From NCBI GenBank assembly GCA_012932295.1, contig JAAONU010000001.1:59617693-59681692 (forward strand): DNA of 64,000 nucleotides, read 5' to 3'. Both the position numbers and the translations under genes were made by a program. Under the pieces are notes generated by a model that did no database searches, was not told the DNA's origin, and worked only from the letters and a program-made list of their open reading frames with translations. This stretch comes from Cyclina sinensis. Lineage: Eukaryota; Mollusca; Bivalvia; Venerida; Veneridae. Every line of letters begins with the position of its first letter. The stretch's first letter is position 1. Shown here one piece after another: positions 1 to 15,200 of the stretch.

Positions 1-258
1 TATGACTTTTTTTGAAATAATGACTAATGTTATTGAAAATGATGAACAATTTAACAGAATGCTGCCAGCTTGAAGCCCACAAGTTTCTAAAATAAATGGA
101 AGAAAACACTAAAGGTCAACAAACTTGTGGACTTCAAAGCTAAATACATCAGTTCCCACATCATCTTTCTGCTATGGTATAATAAGCACCAGTTAAATTG
201 ACTGCTTATGGTACTGTTAGGAGAACAACAAAATGTTAGTATATAGTTACATTTCAAT

Positions 259-3200
259 CTAAGCGAAAACATCTATAGAGTCAGTATGGCTACCAATCTG
301 TTGTAGCCGGTTGTGTTCACGTTCATGCTCAATCAGGTTATGTTTGTCCGATTTTAGAGCATGTCGGTGAACTTGAAGCGTGTAGTAACTTTCTTCACGT
401 TGGGCATGCGTCTGAAGTGTACAAGTTATGAATATCATTATCATATTCAAAGAACTAATTTCAGTGATGATATGCTTTTCAATAATATTGTTTCAAGTAT
501 TTCAAGAACACTGTTGTGTAGTCATGACCATATGTAATGTATCAGATATGCTGATGAATTGGTGAATGAAAATTTCATGTGATAGAAGTGATTCTGGAAA
601 TGTAACTTTTACCCCAAGTTGGCTTTAAACCTAAGATTTGAAAAGTCCAGATCATAGTATAAAGAGTCAATATAATTTGGCATATCTCTAACATCTCTAA
701 AATAGTATTTTTCAAAAATTAGCAATATACTTCCATTTGACATTATGCGGTATAAACAATACAGTCATTTCCCTACCCTACACCATAAACTAAATGACCT
801 TGGTTTAATTTGCTGATAACTTTCACCAATAAGAGTGTAATATATCCATTGGTAGGACATATAACTCATAACACAATTTCTATTTTTCATGGCATGAACT
901 GAGGGTTGGTCATTTCTGCATCTACCTCAGGCTGACCAGAAAGAAGAAATAACTCCTTAACTAAATGTTGACCTCTATTTCTTGAGAGGAACCTGACATT
1001 CTTTATTACTACTAGAAGAATGAGTACACATATAAAACAATGGATTGAATCTATCACCTACATAATTCTGGTGACAAATGATGGAAGACAGAAATATAAA
1101 AGAGATGTAAAAGAGGCATGAAAAGAAGAAATCTAGAGCTTTATAAGACAAGACAAACCATTCTCCAGATGATTCTAACATTTTATAGTAAGTTCTACCT
1201 AACGCTTTGATTCACTTAGTATGAATTTTGTAGAATGTAAACTCCATAATAAATGAAATATAGAATTGTATGTGATCATGTATCAGCATGAAATGGCAAA
1301 GAATTGATTTTCATGAGGAATGTTAATCTGTTTGAGAAACAGACTGTTACAATTAATAAACTTTAAGTTGTTTTTTTTGTAATGTCTTTGCTGACATGTG
1401 TACGAAGCACCTAATTTTTTATCCACAGAATGGAGTCTGTACCTTACAATGTAATTAATACTGTTGCATAACTTGCAACATCAATACACTGTGAGTTCAT
1501 TTAACTGAAAACAGAGATATTCACAATCAATGTTTTAATTTGTGCCTAACTGTTACCAGCATATCTATATCTTTATTTCAAAGACAGGAACGGTGAAACT
1601 AGATAATTTTGTTTTTCAGCATTAAAGAGTTTGGACCACTAAGTATGACATACCTTTAGTTCTGTTGAACAATATTTATATAATCAGCTATCAATGTTCA
1701 ATAAATTCTACTGAACTTATCTAGATCTTACCTAATAAATCAGAAAATCATAACGATGTCAAGATGATAGTTTCCCACTCAACAAGTAAGAGTTTGAGTC
1801 AAACAAATAAACATTAAGAGACAGCCTAGAAACTTAATGACAATTATCCTGTCTGAGATATACGACTATATTTGCTCTGTAGTGGATTTGTATAAACAGA
1901 ACCGTAATTTTTGGCTCAAATACAGTTTTTCTATAGCAAAAGACTTCTGAACAGGAGAGTTTCCAGTGACTTTCTATTTATTTGAGTTTATTTATCATTG
2001 GTACTAGTTGCCTATATGACCAATGCCCCCTGCAGAGGTTAGTTATTTTAGGTTGTGGGGGATAGTACAAGATACAGGAAGCAGCCAATTCCAGAGACTC
2101 CTAGTTCTTTTCCATGCTCAGTGTATAGCACTGATACATGAGACCTCAATTTGAAGTGTCATGATCTGAAAGACAATTAGTAATGTTTGTGGTGGAGCAG
2201 GGGATCGAGCTTACCCTTTATTATCAGTGCAATATCACTGGACCACTGATATGCTCCTTCGACTTTCCTATTCCTGGAATTATACCTTCAGCACAAGTAC
2301 CAGGAAGCATTCATTGGCCAGTAGTTATCAATTAGAACTGTAAAACTTTTTTTCCCAGTATAAAACAGACAAGTTTAAACTAAATGATGTAAACAGTGAC
2401 ATTTTCTTTTCCATTTAAGTACATGACTGTATAACTAACTCACTTTGATAAACAGAGTGTTGACAAGCTGAAACTATTACATGAATGCACGTACTTACAA
2501 ATTCAACAAACCATAAAATTACTGCAAATATTCAAAATCCTTCAATAGGAACCATTTCTTTACCTGTCAATACGTAACAATCAATTTACTCCAAAGTTAC
2601 AAAAACTAATCTTTTTAAAAAGCAATTATATTTTTTATGTTGTAATATAATCATGTAATTAAGGTCTTAAAAATGTTTTACACTTATCTGATGTATATTT
2701 TATAGGTTTTATGGTAAACTTAATTGCCACTCTGCGCCCTCCACCTTTTTCCTCAACGTCAATTTCCCTACCTACGTACCACTACTTATAAAGCTATTTA
2801 TTGCCATACTGAATAATTCAAAGCTTACAGACAGTTAATAAATCTGATGAATCAGTTAATTAGCTAATTCCAATCATACTGTCAAAGCCAAACAATGACC
2901 ATAGCAGTGAAGTAGAAACATGGGATTTTAATTCGATACTGACCACTCTATCATACTGAAATAAAAGTCCGAATAAACTTTTTTTAATCAAATGCAGAAC
3001 ATAACTGGAGCTACACGTACATGACAAGACCTATTTAATCTTCTTCAACTTTTATCATGTTACAGATCTGAATTGACAGAGGCCACTTAATCTCAAATAA
3101 TATTTTGCATTAAATACATGTTGTCTCTCATGCTTGTGCCATTCTCTACTCTGTCCCACCTATTATGACACATGTATTGAAGTTAAACATAATACTAAAT

Positions 3201-6200
3201 TTTAACCGTCAAAAGTTCATGTTTTTGGTAGTGTCTTCATTAGGAAAAGGGTCATGGTAAAACGTAAGTAAACTTTAGCATGGATGTGGTTTCCTATATA
3301 ATTTTTTAGCAGGAATGACTTGTTAATATCAGGCCTTGATACATATGTATCATTTATATATACCTCAGCTGCTCTTGCGATATATTCACTTCCATTTATA
3401 AATCAGATTAACCTTTAGTGCACTAAGGAATAGTTCTTAAGTTGAAAACAAATTAAACCTTGATGGATAACAGTAACTGTTGAAAAACATATGATCATCA
3501 GATGACAAAACCATTTTAGGATGGTATAAATCAAGCAGCTCCTGTTTGAAATTTTCTAATCAACTTCAAGAGGGCACAGATTAAAGGCTTTATGCACAAA
3601 AGGAAAATGTTTCAAAGCCCAATTATCAAACAGGAGTTCAATTTTCACCCTAATGATAAATGTGGGCATATTAATTTCATACCCATACTCTTTCAAAACC
3701 AGTTATTAATGACTTGCTTTAAAAGATGTAATTACTGTTAACAGGCATATGCTATTTCATTCTGTTTGAAGTTTTGTATTTAGTGTTTTGAAGCTCTATG
3801 TGTTTTCATTTTAAACTGTTGATCATTTTAGCCTTTCAGTTATATCGGTTTAAACTTATCTATTTGATAAAATCTGCACAAAAGACAAATTGTTCAAAAG
3901 TAACAATTATGATCACAGAGAACTAAACTATTATTTAAATATCAAAGTCCAAAGACTTGTTTAGATGTTTTAAATCTGTTGTGGCCACCTTCTTGTGAAA
4001 GATATAGATGCTGTAATCTGTTTAAAGTACAGGAAATCTGGGTGGTAAAAAATACATTCTGACTAACAGGCAGGAAACACAGAGGCCAAATCTTATGCAA
4101 CATAACATGCCAAAGCCACAAAGCCAAGAACAAGTTCATTTCAATAGCACAGGCATAATGTAAGCCTTACATTTTGAATATAAAGTGTCAACAAGAAAAC
4201 AACAACAACAACAACAACAGAAAAGACTGTGGGATTTTCATATACCGAGAAATAAAGCATTACTGCATTTCATAGGTAAAAACAACTTTCAGAATTTCTC
4301 TATCAAATACAGACCTAATTACATTAAAGACACAATCTAAATCTAACTTGGAAACATGGAATTTAAATGATCTGGAAACTAATTTAGAAAATAGAAATGG
4401 TACAAGCTGGATGATACAAGCTAAACTGGCACAAAGCTTGTAGAATGGCAACACCAGTTCAACACCAGTTCTGCATATCCTCTTCAACAGGCAAACATTT
4501 GAGCTAAGTTTGAATAAAACCCTTCAAGGGGTATAGGATTTAAAGAGCGGACAAAAAAATTGTCTGACTTTCCAGTTGACCTTGACTTTCAACTGACACA
4601 AGGGCAATGTGGGTTATGCACATTGCCTTGTTGAGATGAACATTTAGGTGAAGTTAGAAGAAAATCCCTGTCTTATAAACATTGTCAAATATTTGTTTTT
4701 CAAATGTGACCTTGACCTTCAGCTAAAACAAGGTCAACATGACTTCTGCACATCGCTGTCATGAGGTGAACATTTGAGCCAAGTTTGAAGAAAATCCTTC
4801 AAGGGGTATAAATTTACAGAGGGGACACGAAAACTGTCTGACCTTCCAATGTGACCTTGACCTGATACAAGGGCAACATGGGTTCTGCATATTGCTTTGC
4901 TGAGTTGAATATCTGAGCCAAGTAAGAACAAAATCCTTCAAGGGGTTAAGAATTTACACAGGAAACAAGACACATTAATTGTTTTTTTTAATTGTCAGAT
5001 CTTTGACATTCCAGTGTGACCTTGACCTTGAGCTGACACAAGGGCAATATGTGTTATGCACACTGCCTTGTTGAGATAAACATTTGAGCAAAGTAAGAAG
5101 AAAATCCTTGTCTTATAATTCATTGTTAAAAATTTGACCTTCAAGTGTGACATTGACATGGTACAAGGTCAACATAAGTTCTGCACATCAATACCATGAG
5201 GTGAACATTTGAGCCAAGTTTGAAACAGAGCGGACATGGAAATTAGCTGACCTTCCAGTGTGACCTTGACCTGAAACATGGGCAACATGGGTTCTGCACA
5301 TTCCCATGCTGAGGTTAACATCAAAGCCAAGTTTGAAGAAAATCCTTCCATTAGTATATGATTTATTGAGTGGACAAGGTGGAGACGGACCAATGGACTG
5401 ACTGACTGACCGCTGGACGCGACAAAGCGATTCCAGTATACCCCCCACCTCCACATTTGTGGTGGGGGTATAACAAGTAACAGAAAAAGGTGGACACTAA
5501 ACATATTATGAATAAATCATGGAAGTATAAGAGGTAACTACAAGATTAATTTTGATGCAAAGCATCAAAGGCGGCGCACATTGTTTTGAAATAAGATAAA
5601 TAATCAGTGTATAAATTAACCTAAACAATTGTACACGTGTGTAGTACATGTTGTACATTTTGATGATATAATCAAGTTATTTACAGATGGGGTGTAAAAA
5701 GATTTTAAAGGGGGGCATTTGAATTATATCCATGTTTTAATCACTTTTATTGAAGATGTGAATTCACTTTTCTTCAACAAAATGACCACATATGAATGAC
5801 TATATTCTCATTAAAAATCATTTGATCTTTCACTTTTTATGAAAATTGCATATTGTCTCCCTTTAAAATTAAAAATTGGGATAATAATCAAGTGTTCTTC
5901 GTCTGCGACACAATTCAGCACTTGAATATTCCAAATGTCTACTTTTGCTTTATTTCAACAACCCTTTTAATGATTTTAGTCTGTTTAAATCCTATTGTTT
6001 TGTGTCTTTTTCTGTTCTATCCTGGTTGCGCAACCATGATAGACAGGATATAATCCAATTTTTACAAACTCAGATTTTCAATCTATTTCTTGAAGAAATG
6101 TTATGTTTTCATTGTTTATATTGTATGCATGAAGAAAATACCATCACACATGTACATGCAGTGGTCATAAGCCTTCAACGTACATTAAATACTATACTTT

Positions 6201-9200
6201 ATATAGATTTGCTGCAATTGACCAAGGAACATTTTGGAACCATCGATAGCACATTAAGTAAATTGAAACAAGGATGACTTCAGTGATCGGAAAGTTTGAA
6301 AAGGGTTGCTAAGTTTACTGTCCAAAGTTTCTAGGCAGCCCAAGACATGTCAAAATTTCAAATTTAAATCTTGAATGACAATTCCAAGAATATGTTTTTC
6401 TTCCCACAGAGAATGAGAATTTGAGATCCATGGACGGTTATTTCTGTAGAAGAGAACTGTAGAAGAGAATGGTCATTATAAATTACTTAAAATCACCTCG
6501 TAATCTTGCTTTTTCCCCGGTCTGTGTTTAAGAGAAAATTATATCTAAGGAATTACCGTCTCTGGTAGGAAACGGGAAACGAATTTTTGTGTAGCAGTAG
6601 CAGTGTGAGTGTATTTCTGAAATTGGAACAAAGAGAGCTGCCGACCTGACAGTGCTTCCGATAGGTAATCAACTATGGAGTACTCATTCTCCTAAAATAG
6701 ATGAAGGGTTTTACTACTAAATATTTTCTTGTACGCATAATATTCCCAGATCTGGTGAAAAATATACCAAGATACTTGTCTCTGAAGGTGTGTCCTCGAT
6801 TTTGAAATAACAATTCCTATGTTATCGACATCCAAAAAATAAAACCTTACATGTAATATCTTTGTTCAAATTCCACATTTCACAGTTTTTAAATATTTTG
6901 TAATTTGTCTGCACTAGATAACACCCGAAGCGGCAACTGGTACTCTATCATATTCATGGTTTAACGGTTTAGTGGCGTAGTTAATAGATATGTTTTTTTT
7001 TGTAACTATAACAACTGAATTGACTTCAGCAAAGTAAGAGTGTTCTTCAAATTCATCCTTGTCCCTTGTGTCTGTATTCACAAAGACAGACTCATTCTTT
7101 ATTATTGCATTAAAACGACAGATTTTGTACAATTTCTATTTTCAAGTTAGTTTATACAAATCAATTTTATTTCGATTGTGACGAAAGCTTTTAGCTAAAA
7201 GAATCAATCTCAAATCCGTCCCTGGAACCAACCAGTACTAAGTAATGAGAATAAAAGTTCTTGCTGAAGGAATTAACCGATGCCGACACGGCCGCTGACG
7301 AGGTGCGAACTCGTGTCTTGACTAGCTATCCTTAAATTACAAGTCCGACCTTTTAACCACTCGGCTTCACCTTTCTTTATATAGCTATAGTTGAAAGAAT
7401 TAACAAAGATTTGCATTTCAGATTAAGTAGCAACACACTGCTAGATAAATGCAGTGAAAACACAAGTACTTGCAGCGCTCTGATTTGTTTTGGGAAAAGT
7501 CATTAAATCTGTAATTTTTGCATCAAAAACTTTTAATTAATAATACAAACTTACCTGATTTGGATCAATTTATTTTTAAAATTAATAAATACGATTTATG
7601 AAGTGACATATTTTAAGTGATGTACAGAATAATTGGATTTTTTACATTAATAATGATCCAAGATTCTCCCAAATTGATTACGTCAGCGCATGGTACAGAA
7701 TGAAACACTATTCCAATATAGGCGTCGCCGTTCTCGGCGCCGCCAATAAACCACCACTGAAAATACTGGAATTGAAATACCCGTAAGGCTGTCATCAAAT
7801 AAATGAATTTGACACTGCTTCAAACAAAAGAAAGTAGAAACAAACAAACACAAGAACAAATGCAAAACTTCAAGAGAAGTTGTAATTGGAAATACAAAAA
7901 CTAACTGTAAGGAACTGAGATTGCACATACCTGGTAGTTTATGGTGAAATCAGAAGAGATCAGTTATGTTGTTGTATAGCCTTATTGTCAAGAAAATTAA
8001 AACTACAGATGACTACAGAGCTACAAACAGAATGGAGACAGGTGCTAACAAGAGACTGTCAATCAAGCAGAGATAGAAACCAGGAGAAAACCAGCTGAAC
8101 ACATGTCCATAAATGCTGAATCAGGTAAAAAGACACTCCAACTGACTCCACATGAAATGGACAAGAATGATGAAGTTAGAAAATCTAAAAGGTGCAGTAT
8201 GAAATTGAGTTGCTCAATAAAGTGATGATACTGAGCGATCTCAAAATCAATCTTGTCAAAAGTACACAACAGACCCCAAACAGGATGTTTTAAGGCCCTG
8301 GTTAGAGATAAGCAGATGGTGAAATTAACATTTAAACCTAAAACCTTGATGTTTTACTTTACAACCCATTATTTCTAATCATTAACACCTGTGAACAGAA
8401 CAGATATTTTTTGTATGACATGATTTTCAATTGATATTACTGTTAGGAAAAGTTTTTGCATGTTGCTCAGATGGTGTGAGAATAGGTCCTAATTTTATGT
8501 TTTATTCACTGTCATTTCAAGATAGAAAATGATTAATTACATCTAAGATGAAAATTAAGATATATAATTTCTATCTTGCTAACATGTGGTGCTAGGTTAC
8601 CTCAAGGTGCCATCTTATGTACATATGTTTTAACAGGGATCTTTTTTAATGATCCTGGCATAATACATTCTTTGTAAAAAGGTATTTCTCAGTGACAGCA
8701 ACTATCATCGATACAAAATACTTTTTTTAAAATAGATTAAAGTTAGATTATGCATACTCTTCTGAATTAAATAAATTAGAGGAATGCATAGAATTTTATC
8801 GTTTTGTAGCAAACAGAAAATCACACAAAATGTTCCCATAAACAGGTAATAATTTTATCAGTACATCTTAACAGCAAAAACATTTAAAACATTATAAAAG
8901 CCACCTAAGAAATTTAAATATAAAACACTCACCAGGTGTTAACAGGTATTAATGCAGATTTTTTGCAGTTGTTTTAAATGCATTGAAATAGTATGGTATA
9001 TTCAAGAAAATTCAAGTTTATGGTAACAGTAACTTAAAGCAAACTTTGTATGATAAGTAATTCTTCCAATGATATTTTTCTTAATAGATCTCTGCTGAAA
9101 ACAAGCACCTCTTAAAAACATGGACAAAATATTGTTATAATTGATCTGATTTTAACAGGCATACCTACTATATAAGCATTACGTATACAGCATGATTAAA

Positions 9201-12200
9201 CAGATTAGAAAAATTCATTTCACACCCCACTGATGCAAAAATTTATTAACCGTGAAAAATATATAGCAATTTTAACTGCAAAAGACTTTAATTTTACTTC
9301 ACAGCATATGAAATATATGTCCTGTTTACCTTTCATAATCGGAGTAATTCTTGAACAATTAATATATTAAATGACACCGATATTTTACTTTCAACCTATC
9401 AACTCATCTTTGAGCCCTATTAAATGTTCCCATATATCATTACATGACATAATCTGTTAAGTAGAAAAGCATCCATCAACGATCCTGCATTCATTCTTAA
9501 AGTATGTATTAAGGATAAAAAAATTGTAATCATAACTTCTCATCTACGTTCATCTATCTCCTTTTATATGTTTGCTGACATACGCTTTACCAGGGCAATG
9601 ATGAATTAGCACACTGACGATTTCAATCACAAGAAGCAAAATAGCCTTCAAGATTTAAATTTGAGATTCCACTTAAAAAATCAACCTGTGTGAACTTGAT
9701 ATGACAGATTGTATTATTAAAAATGTCTTTTTAATAACTGATCAATGAGATTTACACCTTTGTCCAAAAAATTATATTTCATTTGGAATATATGGAACCC
9801 TTCTAAACTAAGAATTCAGAAGTTGCATTGTCGACAATGAAAAATATAAAACGAGAAAAAACCTTGTCACTAAACATGTCTATTATGTAACAGTGAGTGC
9901 TCACTTCTGCAAATACGCCTGTCCTATGTTTATGGCATCAGACTGCAGTTGGAGGTAAGTGTACATATGGTTAAGTATAAACCTTTTCAACTCTTATAAA
10001 AAATCAACAGAAATCTACAGAAATCTACAGTGTCCTTAGAGAACAGACATGGCTTATATGGCATACTTTGCACAATTCATGGGCCATAACTCTAGAGTGC
10101 CTTAAGGGATTCAACTAGTTGTTAAGTGAGATATGCCCACAAACATCAGCAAGTTTGGTGAAGATCAGATGAAAACTCTTTCACTTAAAGAGTGGACAAG
10201 GTTAATTTTGTCAATTTAGGATTATTCTAGGGCTATTACTCCAGAGTGCCTCTTGTTTTTGGTAAAGATATACTCAAAAACATTAAAACCAACTTTGATG
10301 AATAACGGATAAAAACTCTTCATATTAGAGAATGGACAAGGTTAGTCTGGCCAGAACTTTACCACACCTGGAAGGATTTGACTGGTTATTAGTCTTTCTC
10401 AAGATATTTTGCCAACTATCATTCTCAGGAACTTTGGATAAAATTTATACTGTACATAAAATCTTCAACTTGGCCAATTTGGATAATTCAAAGGTCATAA
10501 CTCTAAAGTGACTACAGGGATTTGACTTTTTAATCAAACTTGGCTAAAATATTATGACAACAAACATTATCAATGAGTCTGGAGAAAAGTGGATAAAAAC
10601 TCTTCAACTTCGAGAGCAGACTAGGCTAATTCAGCCAATTCTGGATAATTTAAGAGCCATAACTTTAGAGAGACTTGCTATCAAACTTGGCTGAGATATT
10701 ATGCCCATAAACTTTATCAATTTTGATAAAGATCAAATGAAAACTTTTTGACTAAGAGAGCTAAAAAACCCAACAGCCCTCCCAGGTTTTCCCATAATAT
10801 GTCCAGTCTTTCGATAGGCAGATAGAAACAAAATCTTTTCTTTGGGTTTGTTTTAAAGTGACTATGCAATTTCAATAATTTATCAGGACTAAACTGCCAC
10901 TGACTCTAAGAAATACAGAACTGAAACCAGTTGAAAATGAGGAATAGAAAAATAAAACTGTCCTTTAATAAAAAAGAAAATGTTAAGTTCCCTGTATGTT
11001 CACTCCACTTAGATTTGTCGATTTGTCAAATCTATAATCGTGAAGATTATCATTAGCAAACTTGTATCCCTCTCCTATTCTTTATTATCTTCAATCAATC
11101 AGCTACTTGTGAATACATAATCACTGGAAATACTCTTTTCTAAATTGCATGTCACACAAAAAAGTGTGAGTGTTTGCAGGTGTCTGCAATTAATATTCAA
11201 TAATAACGTGTTTACCAAAAACACGGTCCTACAGAGACGTTTATATTGTGTCATCTTGGCATTTAATCATACGGCTGTGAAAAGAGTAAATGTAAATGAA
11301 TAAACTTTGATAATTGTAAAAACCCCAAGATTACTGAAATTAAAATTTGATTGCTGTTCTGACATGATATTACTGAATTTGCAACTTGAATGGACAATAT
11401 TTTGTGAATGTCTTTAACACTGTAATTTCTGAATGCATTAATGCAACAATTTAAATTTTTTGGCTTGAATCTTATAAGACTCCCACGTCGAAAAAGGTTT
11501 TTGGGGCGCAAATATTTGCAGATGATTTTTATACGCCAGATAATGAGTACTTACATCACGATCTAAATGGTACGTAATGATAATGTTGATTATCATATCC
11601 TGAACTATGAATACATCCATAGCCTACTTTCAAATTCCAATTTAGCAAATAATGTCCCAGTTTCTTACATTCCCAATGGCTTTCAAAAGACAGTCGACAG
11701 AAATATCTTGTAACATGTCAACTTGATAAAATACCTACCAGTCTATTGATAACAGTATTAAGATTTTTGGTATAACCTCTCTCAATAAAACTCCATTACA
11801 TCTTTGTTATCCAACCACCTATTTTCAATGGACTTTTATATCCAGCAGGCACTAAGTTTGAAGACAAAATAGAAGAAAGTAAGATGAATGAATACGATAA
11901 TGATAACTATGACTTCAGAGATGGTCCTGATAGTGCTCTACAACAACATTCTACAAAGCAAAGTTATTTCTTAACTATACTTAAGGTATCTGGACACCAG
12001 CTGTAACAAGACCGGTCAACAAATAAAGATAAAAGTTAGATACCTTGTATTTATATTCTATCTTTCTCTTTCCAAATGTATACTGGACTTGTTCATTATT
12101 CAACTTAGACAGACCCATTCACCATTTACTGCAGTATTAGTTAGCTGTGTGCATTTTCTGTTTATTCCACTAGCGGATCCAGAGGGGGGCGCATCCGGCA

Positions 12201-15200
12201 CGTGCCCCCACTAAAATTCCCGGACCATGTGTTATTGTAGGTCTATTTTGAATATGTCTTTAAATAATGTATACTTTATTGTTCAACACTGAATTGAATT
12301 ATCAGAGGCCCATGTGATATTGCCAAATCAGTATACTCTAGCATAACCACAACCGTTGAAATGAGGTAGAAAACGGACAAAAATTGGGCCTAACATTATG
12401 CGCCCCCCCCCACTAACCTGAAATCCTGGATCTGTACCTCTATTCTGTGCAGACCCCTGTCAGTTATGTTGATACAATATATTAAATTAAGTAGTTTGTG
12501 TTGTACATTTAATTTTTGTTATGTACCAATAGAATGGCAAAGGATTATTTGTTGTGATGTAAAATTTCAGTTTAAAGGTATCCAGATTCCTTAAAAGATT
12601 CTAACATGGAGCACTAGTTACACTACACACAAACTTGAACAGCTTGTTAACATATTTCTAAGTCAACAACTACTAGGGCAAGTCTAGCATGCTGCAACAT
12701 CATATAACATCAAATTTAACTGAATATAATTCATCGTGAGAAAAAAAAACTACGGATATTTCTGATTTTCAAATTTACTATAATTTAGGTAAGTCTATTT
12801 TCAAACTATCACTAGCCTTAAAGTTATATTAGTAGTGAATATGACCGTGAACATTTAAATAAAATCACCTTCATAAGAAAAACAAACTTTGTCATTATCA
12901 TTATGTACTTCCAGAGAAGAAAGTTTTACTCCTGGTGAAAAAAGTTTAATACCGTGAAAATATTGTATGTCTGGACCAGTCAAAAAAAAACAACAGATAA
13001 ACTGGAAAGTGTAAAAGTCTTTGTTTCTACAATTTTACATGCTATCTGCTATCATTCACTGTATTTTCAGCATTATTTTTTACTGCCAGGCATCTTTGAC
13101 GTTTTCAGTACTAAAATAACTTGAAGTACACCAGTGATCATAGTCCACTGAAGGTAGATGTGTATGTCTGTACAGTTTTCAACATGCTAGCATAACTTAC
13201 TGTTTCTAACACTTAGAATGGTTAGAGACCTCAAGATATATGTTACAGTAACGCAGCTCTCACAGAATAAAATATACAACAAGAATTAAAATTTCATGCA
13301 ACAACACATAATCAGTACTTATATACAAAAGCAACAAAAACATTCAAACATACAGTTGAGACCAAAAAGTATTAAAGCAAACCTTATCAAGTTCAGCCTT
13401 CTCCTTCACCAGAAGTTGTTCTAATTCCATTTCTTGCTGATGGCGCTCTGCAATTTCTTTTGTCACTGTTGCAGCATTTTTCTTTCGCAACTCGCTCAGC
13501 TGCTGCTGAAGACGTCTCACAGACTGTTCCTGTTTCTGACGATTATATTCAGCATTTCGTACCTTACTGTACAGATTCTGTTCATAGTCTTCACCCTTGG
13601 CAACCATTTTCTGAAAACAAATAGCATTATATCAGAAAAACTGCACTAAGATTTGTTTTGTTTACTCCTCATTTGAAATGAAACATCACAACCTTAACAC
13701 TAACATCAATTAAATCAATCTTTAATTCAGCTTCAATGAAGTTCAAAATGAAAACACAAAACTCTCATCAGCATTCAACCACATTAGTTTTATAAACTTT
13801 TAAAATAAGCTTTATCTAACAAAACACTTAACAATTCAAATTTACAGCTTCAAAAGCTTCTGACCTTTGTCATTATAAGTGCCCTTTGCTAACAAGGGAA
13901 AGCCTTCACAGTCATTATATGATACATACAGGGATCATCTCTGAAACCTTCATTTTCATAGTCTCAAATCAAATTAAAATGGCTTTGAAAAGACAAACCA
14001 GGCTTTAACAATCTTGACCTTTCACATTTTAATGGCCTTGACCTATTAAGGTAAGCTTTACCTAAATCCCTTTGTCCTTGACAATCTGAAGGACAATTTC
14101 AGTAATTAAACTCAGCATTTAATAGCTGACAACTCTTACACGACTGTATCATATCACTAAAATTAGAACTTACTGCCTTTAAATACTTTTATCTCAGAAA
14201 ACCTTCACTTGATTCAAAGGGTCAAATGTATCAAGAACTTGACCTTTAAAAACTGCAATTTTTAATGCCTTGCCCTTCATTTAATTATTTTTTTATCACT
14301 ATAAGCAGAAGATGATAAATTTTAATGACCTTTGAATTAACTTTAACCTAGATGAAAATTACAGAAAACTTAAAACTGCTGGAAAAAAATACATTTAAAT
14401 ACATTTAATTTCATATTATGATATTAACACTAGCACAGTTTTTTGTTATAAATGTCTTAACCACACATATAAAAGTAAAGATAAAAATTTAAACATGAAG
14501 ACAGAGTCCACAGCACAAGTTCAATTTGTGCAGAAGTCTGTAAAGTATTTACATGCTGACATTTTGCAGGAAGACAGCAGTGAACAAATCCTGAAGAAGT
14601 GTTCATACATTCATAGGTTAAAGGTTCTTACACCAAACATATACAAAGGTGTATCCCTGCTTTAAAATGTCAATAAGCACACTTAGTTTGAAGAAAATGA
14701 CACAGATTTATTTGTTGGATAACATACATTTAACATTTCATTTTAATTGAAAACACCCATGAGAAAGATTTAAACAGACATTGGTTGGGTCCCATCAATA
14801 ATAAGCTTTTCACATAAAACTGCATTTTAATTGATGGTAAATTGATTACATCTTTTATTGCTCCTTTATTTTACCCTGTTTTGGAAGAAGACACATTTGA
14901 AAGCTGGCATTACAAAGTACATCAAAGAAAGCGTATTAACATGATTTCAGGCCCAAGTTTGTGCACAATTTGTTTAGCCTAAAATGAAAATTTACTATCA
15001 CTCAGTTTTGTGACATTATATAAACAGCAGCACTATTCAGTGAGTTGGATTCCATGTCAAACGAGATAACACAAGCTCCAGATTGCTAAAGCACTTTTTT
15101 TTCAATAAACTACAAAATTTCTAAAACACACATGTACATCATTTAATTTGAACAGACCAATTTATCATTTAGCACTGGGGTATTTATTGAAAACTTACGG

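Larger units (their letters stand above)
412..13382 (-). other. Long last intron of the coiled-coil gene
   Basis: Intron of 13 kb between the donor after codon GAT-AAG and the acceptor before ACG-CAT. It holds a SINE near 2.0 kb, a periodic repeat at 4.5-5.5 kb, a tRNA-like SINE at 7.3 kb, a periodic repeat at 10.0-10.8 kb and an inverted-repeat element at 12.2 kb. The remainder is AT-rich, with only short chance frames. I cannot exclude a small in-phase exon. Confidence 0.6.

Noticed and set aside
5945..6277. Plus-strand frame of 110 codons
   Set aside because: Low complexity (Phe/Leu/Tyr from AT-rich DNA), no splice or family evidence.
6914..7132. Minus-strand frame of 72 codons with protein-like composition
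   Set aside because: It has no polypyrimidine acceptor before it, no recognisable family and no partner exons; it lies in an intron and may be chance.
7262..7375. Functional tRNA gene
   Set aside because: The A and B boxes are good but the acceptor stem and terminator do not fit; a SINE head is more likely.
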